A DNA stretch of 64,000 nucleotides from Farysia itapuensis (GCA_023212645.1 JALBYC010000002.1:186001-250000); one strand, 5' to 3'. Shown: positions 50,005 through 60,764, counted from the first letter of the stretch. Translations and numbers: made by a program. The notes: a model not told the origin generated them from the letters alone.

Positions 50005-51814
50005 CCTGTCAAACAGATCGGCCCACGGAATTCGAGGCAAGCTAACGGTTGTGAAGGGGCAAAAGACGGCAGTCTAGGATGTTCCTGGTCTGCTCGAGCA
50101 ATTGGCTTCAATGTCGTCAAGGCCGTCTGGCTGGCCTTGACATTGCGGTACTATGTAGCGTGGCTTAGGGATGTAGTCAAGTCGCAAATATCCTCGCCGA
50201 TGAGTTGCGCAATGTGTGGTGGGTGGCTAAAAGGTGTTGCCATGACAGCAGCTGTGCGCCTCGCGGCCTCATATTCACATTTAGCCGGCCTAACAACATG
50301 TCTGTCTCGTGCGATATTTTTGTAAGCTGCGGACAGCAGAAAGTCTCGCAGAAGAAAATTCTTCTAGCCGTCGGAAGCTCATAAAACCTGACGATGCGAC
50401 CTTGTTCTTCCTTTCACCACTTCCCCCATCCGTTCAGATTGCGCACTCAAGGTAAGCGCCTCTTGACTCCCTCAAGCCTCCCAAAGATGACTTTTACTCC
50501 TTTCCCCGTCCTACACGACTATGCCGAGACGACAAGGAGCTCGTGTCGCAACGAGCATCTTGAATTTTCTTTGTGCATGCCAGCACATTTCCGTCTGACG
50601 GGAACCTTCGCTCTCTGGCCCAGTTGGGTCTGATAGAGCGATGGTCTTGATCAGAAACACACTCGCTCGATCTCACTCGAACACATACTGACTTCGACGA
50701 CTTCGCACTGTCTTGCAGCTCTTTCAATCTGTGTCGGCCGTCGTTTGCTCTGTAAGTACGTTTCAATCAGCACAGGCTTCCGTTGCCTCCGACGATGATA
50801 ACTCTGGTGTCCAACCAATTCGCAGTTTCCACTCGAAGACCCATTGCACCCCTTTTGGGGTGGAGCATCTTTGGCTCTCCTTTCGAGAGATTCACATGAG
50901 TTGCCAAGCCATCTTCTTCGGAAGAGGTCCTCAGCACGAACCCTCCTTTTCAAGGAGAGCTGTGTGGCCAGTGCTGCCTTCTCGAATCGTTTGCATCGTT
51001 TGGATTGCAGCCGGCTTTGGTCTGGTGAGGGTTTGCAGACCTTCCTTGGAAGTCTGAGGGGCTACAGCATCGGAAGCCTGTTTTGTCACTGCGTTGTACC
51101 AAGAATGACGCTGACCGTCCGCAATTTTTTCTTGTGTCCACCATAGCTGTTTGTAATCTTTAATTATCACTTCAAGGTGCCGTTGTGGTCTCTATCCGAC
51201 GGTGCGTACTGCAATCCCGATTCCCACATGATGCAAATTGATGCCTTGATTGGCTCTGCGTTCTTTGTGCAGGGTGATCTCCTCTCTTTCTTTCCTCTCT
51301 CTCGACAAGCATGGCGGAAAGTCGGTCGGGCGACTGGTGACTCGGACGTTCGTTCAAGTGATGAGCAAAAGTAAACCGATGTGCACTAGGAAGAGCCGTC
51401 GTGAGCGGGCGGTCTGCGTGCTCCTCTTCGTCCTAATCGGCAAGCACGAATCATTTGGGTCGATTCTCGCAGTCCCCTTCTGGCCGTGCTTGCTCGGGGT
51501 CCTGGCTGGGCGAAGCGAGTCCAATGTTCATCCTTTGCTCGAGTGTTCTCTTGCGGTTGACGGGTCTTTGTGACTCTCCTGCGATGTGAATGCTCATATG
51601 GGCTTAGTTGATTCGAGCGTGGACCCTTTGTCTAGCCTCGATAGAAGAGCTTGGGTGCCGCGCTTCGCGAGGTCGAGAAACTGGTTTCCTGAAATGGACG
51701 AACGACCGACACCACGTCAAGCTATCGAGAGAGAGAAGAAGGAGAGAGATTGCTCTACGGACACTTCGCCACAACTAATGACAGCATTACTGACTTGTTG
51801 CGTTTGGAAAACAG
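50005..51814. promoter_or_regulatory. 1.8-kb non-coding region; probable spliced leader of MRPL33
   Basis: No long reading frame is convincing. Splice-like signals suggest a leader exon ending at 50453 (CTCAAG then GTAAGC), a short exon at 50719-50751 (after CTTGCAG, before GTAAGTACG), and a final acceptor AAACAG at 51809-51814, directly before the MRPL33 ATG with branch-like CTGAC at 51791. The last intron would be about 1.06 kb, very long here. A perfect hairpin (CACCCC TTTT GGGGTG) lies at 50847-50862. Confidence 0.4.
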
Positions 51815-52327
51815 ATGTCGTTCCTCACTCGCACTGTCATAGGTCAGGCCAAGTCTGCCGCAGTCAAACAAACGGCTCTTCGCTCTTCATGGGGACTCAG
51901 ACACGAGTCCTCTGTAGCGTCTGGAGTTGCCACACCAGCTTCTGGATCGTCTAGCACAGAGGCGACGCCCGCCACACATTACCGCATCACACTCAGACGA
52001 TCTGGCATCGGCATGCCGGAAAAGATCAACCGTACATTGCGAGCTATCGGTCTCAAGAAGCGTCTGCAATCCGTCTACCGCACAATCGGTCCAGATGTCG
52101 CTGGTTCGATCTTGGCTGTCAAGGAGCTGGTGCATGTCGAGAACGTACGAAGACTCGATCCATCAGACCAGACGGTTGACGATTTAGACGCTATCTGGGT
52201 CAATGAGGCCGGAGACGTAGTAGATCCAGGCTCGGCGGCCAAGAAAGCGCCACGAGGCTACCAGATCATCGGCAACGTTGTGTGCGAGGAACGTGACCAA
52301 GAGGTCAAGCAAGGTCGCTCTCAGTAA
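51815..52327 (+). CDS. MRPL33: Mitochondrial ribosomal protein uL30m
   Basis: 170 residues from the ATG at 51815. It is a large-subunit protein of the mitochondrial ribosome. The N-terminus (MSFLTRTVIGQAKSAAVKQT) is a presequence followed by Ser/Thr/Ala linker to about residue 52. The uL30 fold begins HYRITLRRSGIGMPEKINRT, continues LRAIGLKKRLQSVYR and reaches VKELVHVENV. A C-terminal extension of about 50 residues is common in fungal mitochondrial uL30. The ATG immediately follows an AAACAG acceptor-like site, so the transcript probably has a spliced 5' leader. Isolated from its neighbours by long non-coding flanks on both sides. Confidence 0.88.
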   Translation: MSFLTRTVIGQAKSAAVKQTALRSSWGLRHESSVASGVATPASGSSSTEATPATHYRITLRRSGIGMPEKINRTLRAIGLKKRLQSVYRTIGPDVAGSILAVKELVHVENVRRLDPSDQTVDDLDAIWVNEAGDVVDPGSAAKKAPRGYQIIGNVVCEERDQEVKQGRSQ

Positions 52328-53228
52328 TTGCAATTGTAGATTGTGAAATTGGACCCGTGATCTTTTTGCATATATGCGCTAATCAGCGACCCGAGTGAAA
52401 GAGAGTAGACAGGGATCGCCCCAGCTGACTCATTTCAGCTCCAAGATCCGCGCTGTTTCGCTCTCATTGTTACGTGCTGAATGGACGAGTAAATCGCTGT
52501 CGAATATGGCGGAACCGTAGATCTGAGACCAATGTCGTCAACAAAGCTCATCATGAGACACGCTTGAACACGCAGAATCTGATTTTGAGGTGACGTACCA
52601 ACTCTCGTGACCGCGATGGCGTACGATCCGGCGCACCCGCGCAATTTGAAAACAGCGGCTTGGCTGACGTGACAGTGCGGGGTCGGACGACGCGAAATGA
52701 GAGGGTGCGCTCGCGATCATCGTCAGACTGTCTCGCTACGGGTGTTACCGGCATGAACGCGCCCCGTTCCCGCACATTACGTGAAATAGTCCTGGTATGA
52801 GCTCAGCATAGCGCGCGCGAGCAGCACGCACTTCTCCACACTCTACAACCTTACCGGCTCAGCTGCTGCAGGGTGCACTCGGCATTTTGGATTTTTTTGG
52901 TCTTTATTTTTTTTTGTTGCGCGAGCGCGAGGGCCGCGAGGCTTTACTTATCTGTTATCTTGCGGACCGTGAGTCACATCAACGCTCTCTGCGTGTACGA
53001 GTCACGCATCGCGTCGTCCAGCACCGATTGCGCCACTTGTAGCTCTTGACCACCCTGCCTTCCCACCACCACACCCGACCTCATCAACACTCCAGATCCA
53101 CACATCATTACAGTATGAGCTTTCATCTCTTTCCCGTCTGAACTCTTTTCAGCCCTCTGCACCATCACCGTCTAACTCTGCACTCTCAACAAGGCTCAGC
53201 AGCCGACAACCTAGACAGCATCTCCACC
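52328..53228. other. Long intergenic region with T-tract and GC-rich flank
   Basis: 900 bp. A T-rich run (about 52890-52920, with nine or more consecutive T) abuts a GC-rich stretch rich in GCGCGAGC. Small frames here look random. A possible short leader intron (GTATGAG at 53115, TTTTCAG at 53154) precedes the next gene. No RNA gene seen. Confidence 0.35.
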
Positions 53229-54533
53229 ATGTCATCAATACCAACCCTTACCCCTTCGATCCCACCAGGGCTAGTATCACCCATACCACGCCTTGCCATC
53301 GCAGACGAGTCAGAGATACTCATGTTTGAACCTCGCCCCAAACTGAAAGCGGGAGTCAGCTCATCACTGCTGGCATCCCGCTTGCCAAGGCTGGACGAGT
53401 CGGCTGGCGCTAGCCTGAGACGAAGCGTGCTCCTTCGCAATGCTATGCTGTCCAGTCTAGAACAGGAACGCCTACTACAGACAGCAGAAGACATGGCCAA
53501 ATCTGTATCTGGTCCGCCAACTCCCGAGCTCGAACTCGCCCCCGAGACTCTGCAGGAAGCAGAGTGGTTTGACGATCTACTGTCCGAGCTCAGTGGACAG
53601 AGCTCAGGTCAGGACAACTTCCGCAGCTCTCTAGCTGACCGTGCAGAAGTCAGCGCTGACATGATCGACTGCCAGGACGAAGACGACTTTGTGCGACTTG
53701 ACCACATCTCGACGACGGACGAGCAACCCTGCAGTGCCGAACAATGCCTTAGCGCAAGCGCCCGCTCGCGAGCTAGTCTTACCTCTGCCGAGGACAACGC
53801 TCTCTCGCCGCCCGTGGTCAGCTACTGCTCGGGCTACCCCAACGTTTGCCCTTATCCCAGTGTCTCTTCCCTCGAAACAGCGTGCTCGGACGAGCTACCG
53901 GCTCTTGTCGATGACGACAGCGACCTGGAAGATGACGATGACGAACAGGAAGATAACGATCACCACCACCAGCATCTTCATACAAGCCCGAGCTTAGCGC
54001 CAAGTCTTGACCACGCAACGCCACCTTGTCCTCTTTCGCCGGTGCTACATCCTGACTCGTGCGCAGCTGTCCGTGACGTTCGAGACGTCAGAGAACTCTT
54101 CTCGCCAGAGTCATCTCGACCAACATCACCAGATTCCAGCGCTTCGTCAAAGGTCAGGTACAGCCCTATCTTGGAGGCTCAAGAGACGATCGATCTCCCT
54201 TCCCTTGCCTGCATGTCGTTGCGTGCTTGTCCAGAACAGTCACTGGACTTCCTCACCGATCGGCTAGACCCAATCAACTCCAAGCATGCTGGACCAAGTT
54301 CAGCTCAACATGCTTTGTCGGCTTCATACACGTTCTCTGAGAAGCTTTCACGTTGCGGACTTCATCAGCCAACACCGAGATCGGCCTACGCGCTCTTGAG
54401 CGAGAGCTTGCCTTTGGATACAAGTCCTCATACCGTATACAGCCATTCGCCATCCCCTTACACATACGATCTGTCGGCCCCACACGGAGATGGTAATGAC
54501 AGCATCGTCCTTCACTGGTCTCGTCGTCGCTAG
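53229..54533 (+). CDS. Hypothetical acidic, Ser/Pro-rich protein
   Basis: 434 residues, single exon; ATG at 53229 with context CACCATG. Not recognised. It opens PTLTPSIPPGLVSPIPRLAI, then a short helical block (SLRRSVLLRNAMLSSLEQER) and WFDDLLSELSG, an acidic-hydrophobic segment like an activation or binding motif. A strong acidic run (DDDSDLEDDDDEQEDNDHHH) lies near 230-250. Many SP/TP sites are present. The end SIVLHWSRRR is basic. No DNA-binding domain (HMG, homeodomain, alpha-box) is visible, which matters because it lies between APN2 and SLA2. Probably a regulatory or scaffold protein; no function proposed. Confidence 0.62.
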   Translation: MSSIPTLTPSIPPGLVSPIPRLAIADESEILMFEPRPKLKAGVSSSLLASRLPRLDESAGASLRRSVLLRNAMLSSLEQERLLQTAEDMAKSVSGPPTPELELAPETLQEAEWFDDLLSELSGQSSGQDNFRSSLADRAEVSADMIDCQDEDDFVRLDHISTTDEQPCSAEQCLSASARSRASLTSAEDNALSPPVVSYCSGYPNVCPYPSVSSLETACSDELPALVDDDSDLEDDDDEQEDNDHHHQHLHTSPSLAPSLDHATPPCPLSPVLHPDSCAAVRDVRDVRELFSPESSRPTSPDSSASSKVRYSPILEAQETIDLPSLACMSLRACPEQSLDFLTDRLDPINSKHAGPSSAQHALSASYTFSEKLSRCGLHQPTPRSAYALLSESLPLDTSPHTVYSHSPSPYTYDLSAPHGDGNDSIVLHWSRRR

Positions 54534-54924
54534 AGGGCCGCTCCCACGCGAGTAATACTTGCCAAGTGTCATACCGTTTCTTTTGCTCTTCCCACCGACT
54601 CGCCTCCTCCCTCAAATTCGCTATTCTACCTTGTCCATTATACCATCTTTGTCAGTAACCCGCATCCGCATTTCGCATAGTATCCCTTGTATAGATCCAT
54701 TTGCACCAACCCTGTGACTGTGTGAGGGTGATTGAAGTGATGCTTACTTACAGGCGTGGCCAGGCCTGGTGGAAAATCGATGGGGAAAGTGTGATTCTCA
54801 TTTCAAACTCCACACAGCCTCGCAGTCATCCCGCTTTGTCCACCGTCACATCGTTCGCCCTCGCTTTCTTCCCATCCATCCACATCCCAACGGCACCAGT
54901 GTCCCGTCGAGACCCAGCCTCACC
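54534..54924. promoter_or_regulatory. SLA2 upstream region
   Basis: 390 bp between the acidic-protein stop and the first SLA2 coding bases. The leader is C/T-rich. No further feature is recognised. Confidence 0.4.
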
Positions 54925-57900
54925 ATGTAAGTCTGGCATCTGTTTGCGGTGTTGTGCCACGTATGGCGTTGATCTGACCTTATCTGGACTGCGATTAGGC
55001 CTCGATTCGACGATCATATGCCCACGCGGCCCGTGGACCGTGACAAGGCCGAATCTGAGCTCTCGATGAACATCAAAAAGGCAACCAGCCCTGAAGAAAG
55101 TGCTCCAAAGCAAAAGCATGTCCGCAAATGCATCGTCTACACGTGGGACTATCGCACCTCGCAATCCATCTGGTCTGGCCTGCGCGTCCAGCCTATTCTC
55201 AGCGATGAAGTTCAGACCTTCAAAGGTCTCATCCTCGTCCACAAAGTACTGCAAGAAGGCCATCAGATTGTGCTCAAAGAGGCACAGGCTCAAACCGGCT
55301 GGTTCGAGACGTGTGCTCGAACGGTTGGCACAGAGAGCATGCGTGGATACGCCGTCCTGATCCGCGCCTACGTCACCTTTATCCTGGCCAAGCTTCGTTT
55401 CCATCGCCATCACAAAGAGTTCAACGGACTGTTTGAGTACGAAGAATACATCTCGCTCAAAAACATCGACAATCCAGACGAGGGGTACGAGACCATCATG
55501 GACCTCATGAACCTTCAGGACCAGATCGAGCAGTTTCAAAAGCTCATCTTCGCGCACTTCCGTGGATCTGCCAACAACGAATGCCGAATCTCGTCTTTGA
55601 TGCCGTTGGTCAAGGAGAGTTATGGTATCTACAAATTCTTGACATCGATGCTGCGTGCTATGCATCGAAGGACTGATGCAAGCGAGGCCCTCGAGCCACT
55701 GCGCGAGCGATACGACTCTCAGCACCATGCCCTCCGCAAGTTCTACTACGAGTGTGCCAATCTCAAGTACCTTACTACCCTCATCAACGTGCCCAAGCTC
55801 AACCGCGACCCGCCTAATCTGTTTGAATTCCCCGAAGAAGGTCCCGGTCTGCCGCCACGACAAACGCCCAAGCCGCCTTCCCCTCCGCCGGCCGGTCCTT
55901 CGCAGTCCGAGATCGATGAACAGGCGCGGATGCTCAAAGAGTATGAAGACAAGCAGTCCGCGCTCAAGGCAGCTGAGGAGGCAGAAAGGCAAAGGCAGGC
56001 TGATCTTGCTGCCAAGCAGCAACGCGACTTTGAGGAGCAGCAGCGTCAGCAGGCCGAGCAGCAACGACTTGCGCAAGAACAGCTCATGCGCGCACAGATG
56101 GAGCAGATGCAGGGTGGTCGCTCCGCTGAGCTTGAACGAGAGATTCTGGCAATGCGGGGTCAGTACGAGCGAGACCAGCTCATGCTCGAACAGTACGATC
56201 GTCGCGTCAAGGCACTCGAGACCGAACTTGCCAACATTGGTCAGAACTTCAATGCTCAGATGATGGGCAAAGACGACATCATCAAGCAGCTCCAGGACCA
56301 AGTCACTCTGTGGCGTAACAAGTACGAAGCGCTCGCCAAGCTCTACTCACAGCTACGAACCGAGCACCTCGAGATGCTGGGTAAATACAAGCAGTTGCAG
56401 ATCAAGGCTGGCAGCGCGCAGGAAGCCGTAGACAAGATGGAGCGAATGGAGCGTGATGTCAAGGCCAAGAACCTCGAGCTCGCCGACATGATCCGAGAAC
56501 GTGACAGAGCGCGCTTCGATCTCGACCGCATCAAGGCGAGCCAGAAGGATGAATTCGACAGACTGAAGCGCGATCTCATGTTCGCCAACGAACGCGCCGA
56601 AGACGCAACTCGAGCCAAGGGCAGCGAGATCTCGGGCATGATGTCGACGCTCAACCGACAAATTGCGGAGCTCGAAGATGCTCTACGTGAAAGGCGGGCC
56701 GAACTGGACGCCAAGGACTCAGAACTGGCCATCATGCAGGAAGGCATGGATGCTACCATCAAGGAGCTCAGCGCTCTTCAACTGAACCAAGGTGCCAGTG
56801 ACGAGGCTGTCAACGCACAGATCGACACGCTGATTCTCGACAACACCAAAAAGCTCAACGCAATCATCGACTCTATCCTGCAGTCGTGTGTGGACAAGGT
56901 GGACGATGCGCTGTACGAGCTTGAATCGCCCTCGGCGTCTGGCAACACGACAGCCACGCCCGAGTACGTCTTGTCAATGATCGAAAAGGGCAGCACTTCG
57001 GCCAACGAGTTTGCCACCGTCTTCTCGCTCTACCTTTCCGGCGAAGTGGGCGGTGAGCATGTCGAAGTCATCAAACGTGCCAACCAACTGGCCCAGACAA
57101 TCAGCGATACTCTGATCAGCACCAAGGGCATCACCCGCCTGGCTCAGAACGACGATGCTGCCGACAAGCTGGTGTCCACTGGTCGAGAAACTGGTAACGT
57201 GCTGCTGCGGTTCTTCTCGAACCTGCAGTCGTACCGTCTTGCTGGTGTCGCCCCTGCTCAGCGCCGAGATGTGGTGGCGAGACAGAACATGGAGGCCCGC
57301 TCTGCCTTCAGTAACCTCAACAGTGTAGTTGAAACCATGGTCAAGGCTGGCAACACGATGCTTGCCAACTCCAACGGTGATATCGGTGATATTGTGGAGC
57401 GCGAGATGATGAATGCTGCTTCGGCGATTGATGCCGCTACAGCCAAGTTGCAGGCGTTGCTATCTCGACCACGCGACACAGGCAAGTACTCGTCGGTCGA
57501 CCTGCAGGTGCACGACGCTATTCTGGAAGCCTCTCTCGCCATCACACGCGCTATCTCGGGCCTGATCAGAGCAGCGACCGACTCGCAGCAGGAAATTGTC
57601 TCCAAGGGACGTGGAAGCTCCACCAACCAGCAATTCTACAAGAAGAACAACCGCTGGACTGAAGGACTCATCTCGGCCGCTCGAGCCGTTGCGTTTGCGA
57701 CAACGATGCTGATCGAAGCGGCGGACGGTGTGATTATGGGTACGCACTCGCTCGAGCAGCTGATTGTTGCGTCAAACGAAGTATCGGCAGCTACTGCGCA
57801 GGTGGTTGCCGCATCGCGTGTCAAGGCAGAGTTCATGTCCAAGACGCAGGACAGGCTCGAAATGGCTGCCAAGGCCGTCACCAACGCCTGTCGTGCGCTC

Positions 57901-58104
57901 GTCAAACAGGTCAAACTCATCACCGACCGTCAGAGCAACGGCACCGCCGACGTCGACTACACACAAATGGCAACGCACGAGTTCAAGGTCAAGGAAATGG
58001 AGCAGCAGGTCGAAGTGCTCAAGCTCGAAAAGGAGCTGACCCAGGCACGAAGAGTTCTCGGCGCCATGCGTCGTGCTGGCTACCACGCCACGGAAGACGA
58101 GTAA
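54925..58104 (+). CDS. SLA2: Endocytic adaptor Sla2/End4 (HIP1R family), start codon split by intron
   Basis: 1035 residues, join of 54925-54926 and 54999-58104. It links clathrin-coated endocytic membrane and PI(4,5)P2 to actin. Exon 1 contributes only AT of the ATG; the 72-nt intron (GTAAGT, branch CTGAC, ATTAG) then supplies G, giving MPRFDDHMPTRPVDRD. Without splicing, translation could begin at the ATG 55018, seven residues later. The ANTH domain (about 23-160) has the lipid-binding PKQKHVRK patch and CIVYTWDYRTSQSIW. A Pro-rich hinge (near 290) and long coiled coil (about 320-640) follow. The C-terminal talin-like I/LWEQ actin-binding module (about 790-1010) includes RWTEGLISAARAVA. The tail ends GAMRRAGYHATEDE. 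Confidence 0.94.
54927..54998 (+). other. Intron interrupting the SLA2 start codon
   Basis: 72 nt, GTAAGTCTGG at the 5' end, GATCTGACC branch region, ATTAG at the 3' end. It lies between AT and G of the initiator ATG. The unspliced RNA also reads ATG here, followed at once by TAA, so it would make no protein. Confidence 0.72.
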
Positions 58105-58222
58105 TGAGCCACACCTTTCACACCTTGTTTTTCCCCCGTCCCCGCTTATGTCTGATACTGAATATACAAATGCACACACTCTTGTTTCGCACGTTTTTGA
58201 AGGATTGCGGGGGGTGGTGGGT

Positions 58223-60280
58223 TCAGACCATGTCACCGAGTTCGATCTCGTTGTCCAGAAAGGTATATTCTTCGTCTACGTCTTGTTCCCAGTCATCGTC
58301 GTCGTCGTCGTCATTGCCGTCGTTGGTATGGGCGTTGGAGCTGGGTGTTGGGTCGTCGTCGAGTTCGTCGGGTGTGGTGGTGGTGGGGTCAGCGGCGATG
58401 GGACCGGAACGTGCTGCTGGATCAAATTCTTTGTTTGCAGGACGGTGGCGTGCGCCCGCCGCGGCGCTGAAGGTGGATGCGGAAGGGTCGAACAATGTGT
58501 CGAGTACGCGTTGCTGTTGAGCGCGAGAGATGGATGAGGACGGCCCGTGTTTGTTGGGCGAAAGCTTCAGACCAGCCAACGACGCCGACGCGCCTGCAGA
58601 CGTCGTCGGCTCTTCCTCCGCCTCTGAACCAGAGTCGAACCCCCACCCTGTCGAAATAGCATCTCGATTCGGCTGAGCTTTCGGCGGAACTAGACAGTAC
58701 GAGCCGTACATCTGCTCGTCGTCGTCGTCATCATCATCGTCCTCGTCGTCGCTATCCTTCCTCCGCGCCGATTTTGTGGACACTGTCGCGGCGTGATCGC
58801 GCAAGGAGCCGTACCGTTGGTATGGCAGCATGGTGATGACTTTCTTCTCTCCCTTGCCACCGTTCGGCGAAGCGCTGTTCTCATCGTCCGAGACGACCAA
58901 CCGTTGCATGTTTGCCAGCTTTCTGTCGACGAGCGGCGCGCGGTTCGTGCTCCGGGGTGCGTCCATACGACTGGAAGAAGACGTGGGTGCTGTGGACTTT
59001 GTATTGGGCGACGAGGTCTGCAGAGCTGCATCGCATGCTTCTTCCCCATCGGACGAGCTCGGGAGTTGCAAGTCGGGCCGCGTCTTTCGCCTCTTGCCCT
59101 GCTCTCCTGCGTCATCGTCTGGTGAGAGGTCGTGTTGTCGACGTCGTTTCTCGATTTCTGCGGCGAAAAGTCCGCCTTTGCCCTGATCGGCGCTGCCGGC
59201 GCTGGAAGCGGCAGAGGTCGTGCGTGCTAGACCCTTCTCCGGCTCAAAGTCAGGCAAGACAGTCGCTGCGGCGTGGTTGCCCGAGGGAGATGCGAACAGG
59301 GGGGTGAATTCGCGTCGATCCGAGCTGCCGCGGGAAAGACGTGCTTTTGGCTTGCTAGGCGACTCATCCTCCATTGGATGGTCTGGCAATGTACCACTGG
59401 CATTGCTTTGCGAGCTGCTAAGCTGTCTGCTGAAGACAGACGCGGCAGGGGCGGTGACACTGCGCGCGCCCAATTTGCCCATACTCGCGGACAAACCCGG
59501 TCTGGGTCCGGTGTTGAATCCGAACGCGCTTAGGCCTTGTTGGCGATGCGTTGCGAGCGGAGGGCGGGGTTCGGTGCCGGCGTGCCTAAGGTCCGGTCTG
59601 GCGGCGAAGGTGTCGGAGGATGTGCGGCCGTTGGTGCGCGGCGTTGGCGGTACCTCTTCCCCTCGAAGACGCTTGCGCGCTTTTGTGCGTGGCGTGTAGG
59701 CCACAAGTGCTGCTTCTAGTTTCTCGTCGGCCCTAGACGGTGAGTTGCCGTGCTTTGAGTGCGCGGCTACAAGTGACCGTAGCCGCGATGGCGAGCTCGC
59801 TTCTTCATACTCGAGGTTCTTGGTCGGCGTCATAGACACATCGACGACTGATCCTGCTGGACTCGGTACGCCTTTCACGGGCGATGTATATGCTTTGGAA
59901 GGCGTGGCGAACGGGTTGGACTTCTTCACTGGACTCGACTTGGTCGGTGTCCGGAAGGGATTCTTGGAAGGCGACGTGTCAATCTGCTGTATCGAGAATC
60001 GTCCCGACTTTGTGGGCGTCTTGAGCACGGCTGCCGCACTGCTCTCGCCCGTTTTGCCGCTCTTGCGCGCATGCTTGTTCTTGTTGGAAGCAGGCACGCT
60101 CTTCTTCACCTTGGCTTTACCCTCAATCTGCTGCGAATCACCACCCAAGGCCTGCCATGTATCGTAGGTCCCGGCGATGGACTCGTCGGCGAGAATATCG
60201 CGTTTCGTCGGATCGCGCCCGTGTTGACTCTTGAAAGACTTTTGCCATCGTTTGAGTTCTCGACGCAGGACTTGCTCCAT
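58223..60280 (-). CDS. SLD2: DNA replication initiation factor Sld2/Drc1
   Basis: 685 residues from the ATG at 60280; the frame also has an ATG at 60427, but the extra 49 residues are not family-like. Sld2 is phosphorylated by CDK and then binds Dpb11 to start replication. The N-terminal homology box lies at once after the start: LRRELKRWQKSFKSQHGRDP, then KRDILADESIAGTYDTWQAL. This is the Sld2/RecQ4 N-terminal signature. It is followed by many SP/TP CDK-type sites (TPTKS, SPVKK, TPRTK) to about 400. Two poly-Asp runs near the C-terminus are encoded by GTC/ATC-type triplet repeats. No helicase domain. Upstream lies ACGCGT at 60363-60368. Confidence 0.86.
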   Translation of the reverse strand: MEQVLRRELKRWQKSFKSQHGRDPTKRDILADESIAGTYDTWQALGGDSQQIEGKAKVKKSVPASNKNKHARKSGKTGESSAAAVLKTPTKSGRFSIQQIDTSPSKNPFRTPTKSSPVKKSNPFATPSKAYTSPVKGVPSPAGSVVDVSMTPTKNLEYEEASSPSRLRSLVAAHSKHGNSPSRADEKLEAALVAYTPRTKARKRLRGEEVPPTPRTNGRTSSDTFAARPDLRHAGTEPRPPLATHRQQGLSAFGFNTGPRPGLSASMGKLGARSVTAPAASVFSRQLSSSQSNASGTLPDHPMEDESPSKPKARLSRGSSDRREFTPLFASPSGNHAAATVLPDFEPEKGLARTTSAASSAGSADQGKGGLFAAEIEKRRRQHDLSPDDDAGEQGKRRKTRPDLQLPSSSDGEEACDAALQTSSPNTKSTAPTSSSSRMDAPRSTNRAPLVDRKLANMQRLVVSDDENSASPNGGKGEKKVITMLPYQRYGSLRDHAATVSTKSARRKDSDDEDDDDDDDDEQMYGSYCLVPPKAQPNRDAISTGWGFDSGSEAEEEPTTSAGASASLAGLKLSPNKHGPSSSISRAQQQRVLDTLFDPSASTFSAAAGARHRPANKEFDPAARSGPIAADPTTTTPDELDDDPTPSSNAHTNDGNDDDDDDDWEQDVDEEYTFLDNEIELGDMV

Positions 60281-60764
60281 TGCGCCCTGTAGATACCGCT
60301 GGATCAAAGAGGCAAGGTGGTGTGGGAAACGCGAATTCCGAGATCCAACACTTTCCCACTTTACGCGTCGCGCGCGTTTTCCCATTCCATACGCACACCC
60401 TTCCTGCTCAACACACCCTCTTCTCATCCCACATCACCCTTCGACCGTGAAAAGGTTTCCTGAGACGTTAGATGTCTCTTGCTGACTGGTTCAGATGCTT
60501 TAGTCGCTTTCGATGCCATGCCGGACTTCCTCACTGCTCTGGCCGTTTTACACAGTAATTGTTACGCATTTTTGTGCCAGAATTTTGTTGGTATTAATTC
60601 GGTCTCAGCATCTGTGTCCATCAAAGGAAAAGGTGACATTTTATTGCCGCTTTGGCTGAGCTCGGATTTAAAACGGTGAACCCTTTGGCTGTCCCCGCAC
60701 TTTGTAGTGCCGTCCTAGCCTGGCGTTCACTCTTTGCACCAGTCTTACGCTGTCCACAGTCGAG
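60281..60764. promoter_or_regulatory. Divergent promoter of SLD2 and the PNPOx-like fusion gene
   Basis: 484 bp. On the SLD2 side is ACGCGT (60363-60368) followed by GCGCGTTTTCCC, resembling MBF/E2F sites. CTACAG directly before the SLD2 start on the minus strand may be the acceptor of a leader intron. A TATA-like TTTAAAA lies near 60667 on the other side. Confidence 0.4.

Noticed and set aside
50462..50640. Short frame starting ATGACTTTTACTCC as a possible small protein
   Set aside because: 48 codons, no signal or motif, and it lies inside a predicted leader intron.
58290..58780. Triplet-repeat tracts (GTC/ATC) as a microsatellite of interest
   Set aside because: They encode in-frame poly-Asp in SLD2; ordinary acidic tracts.
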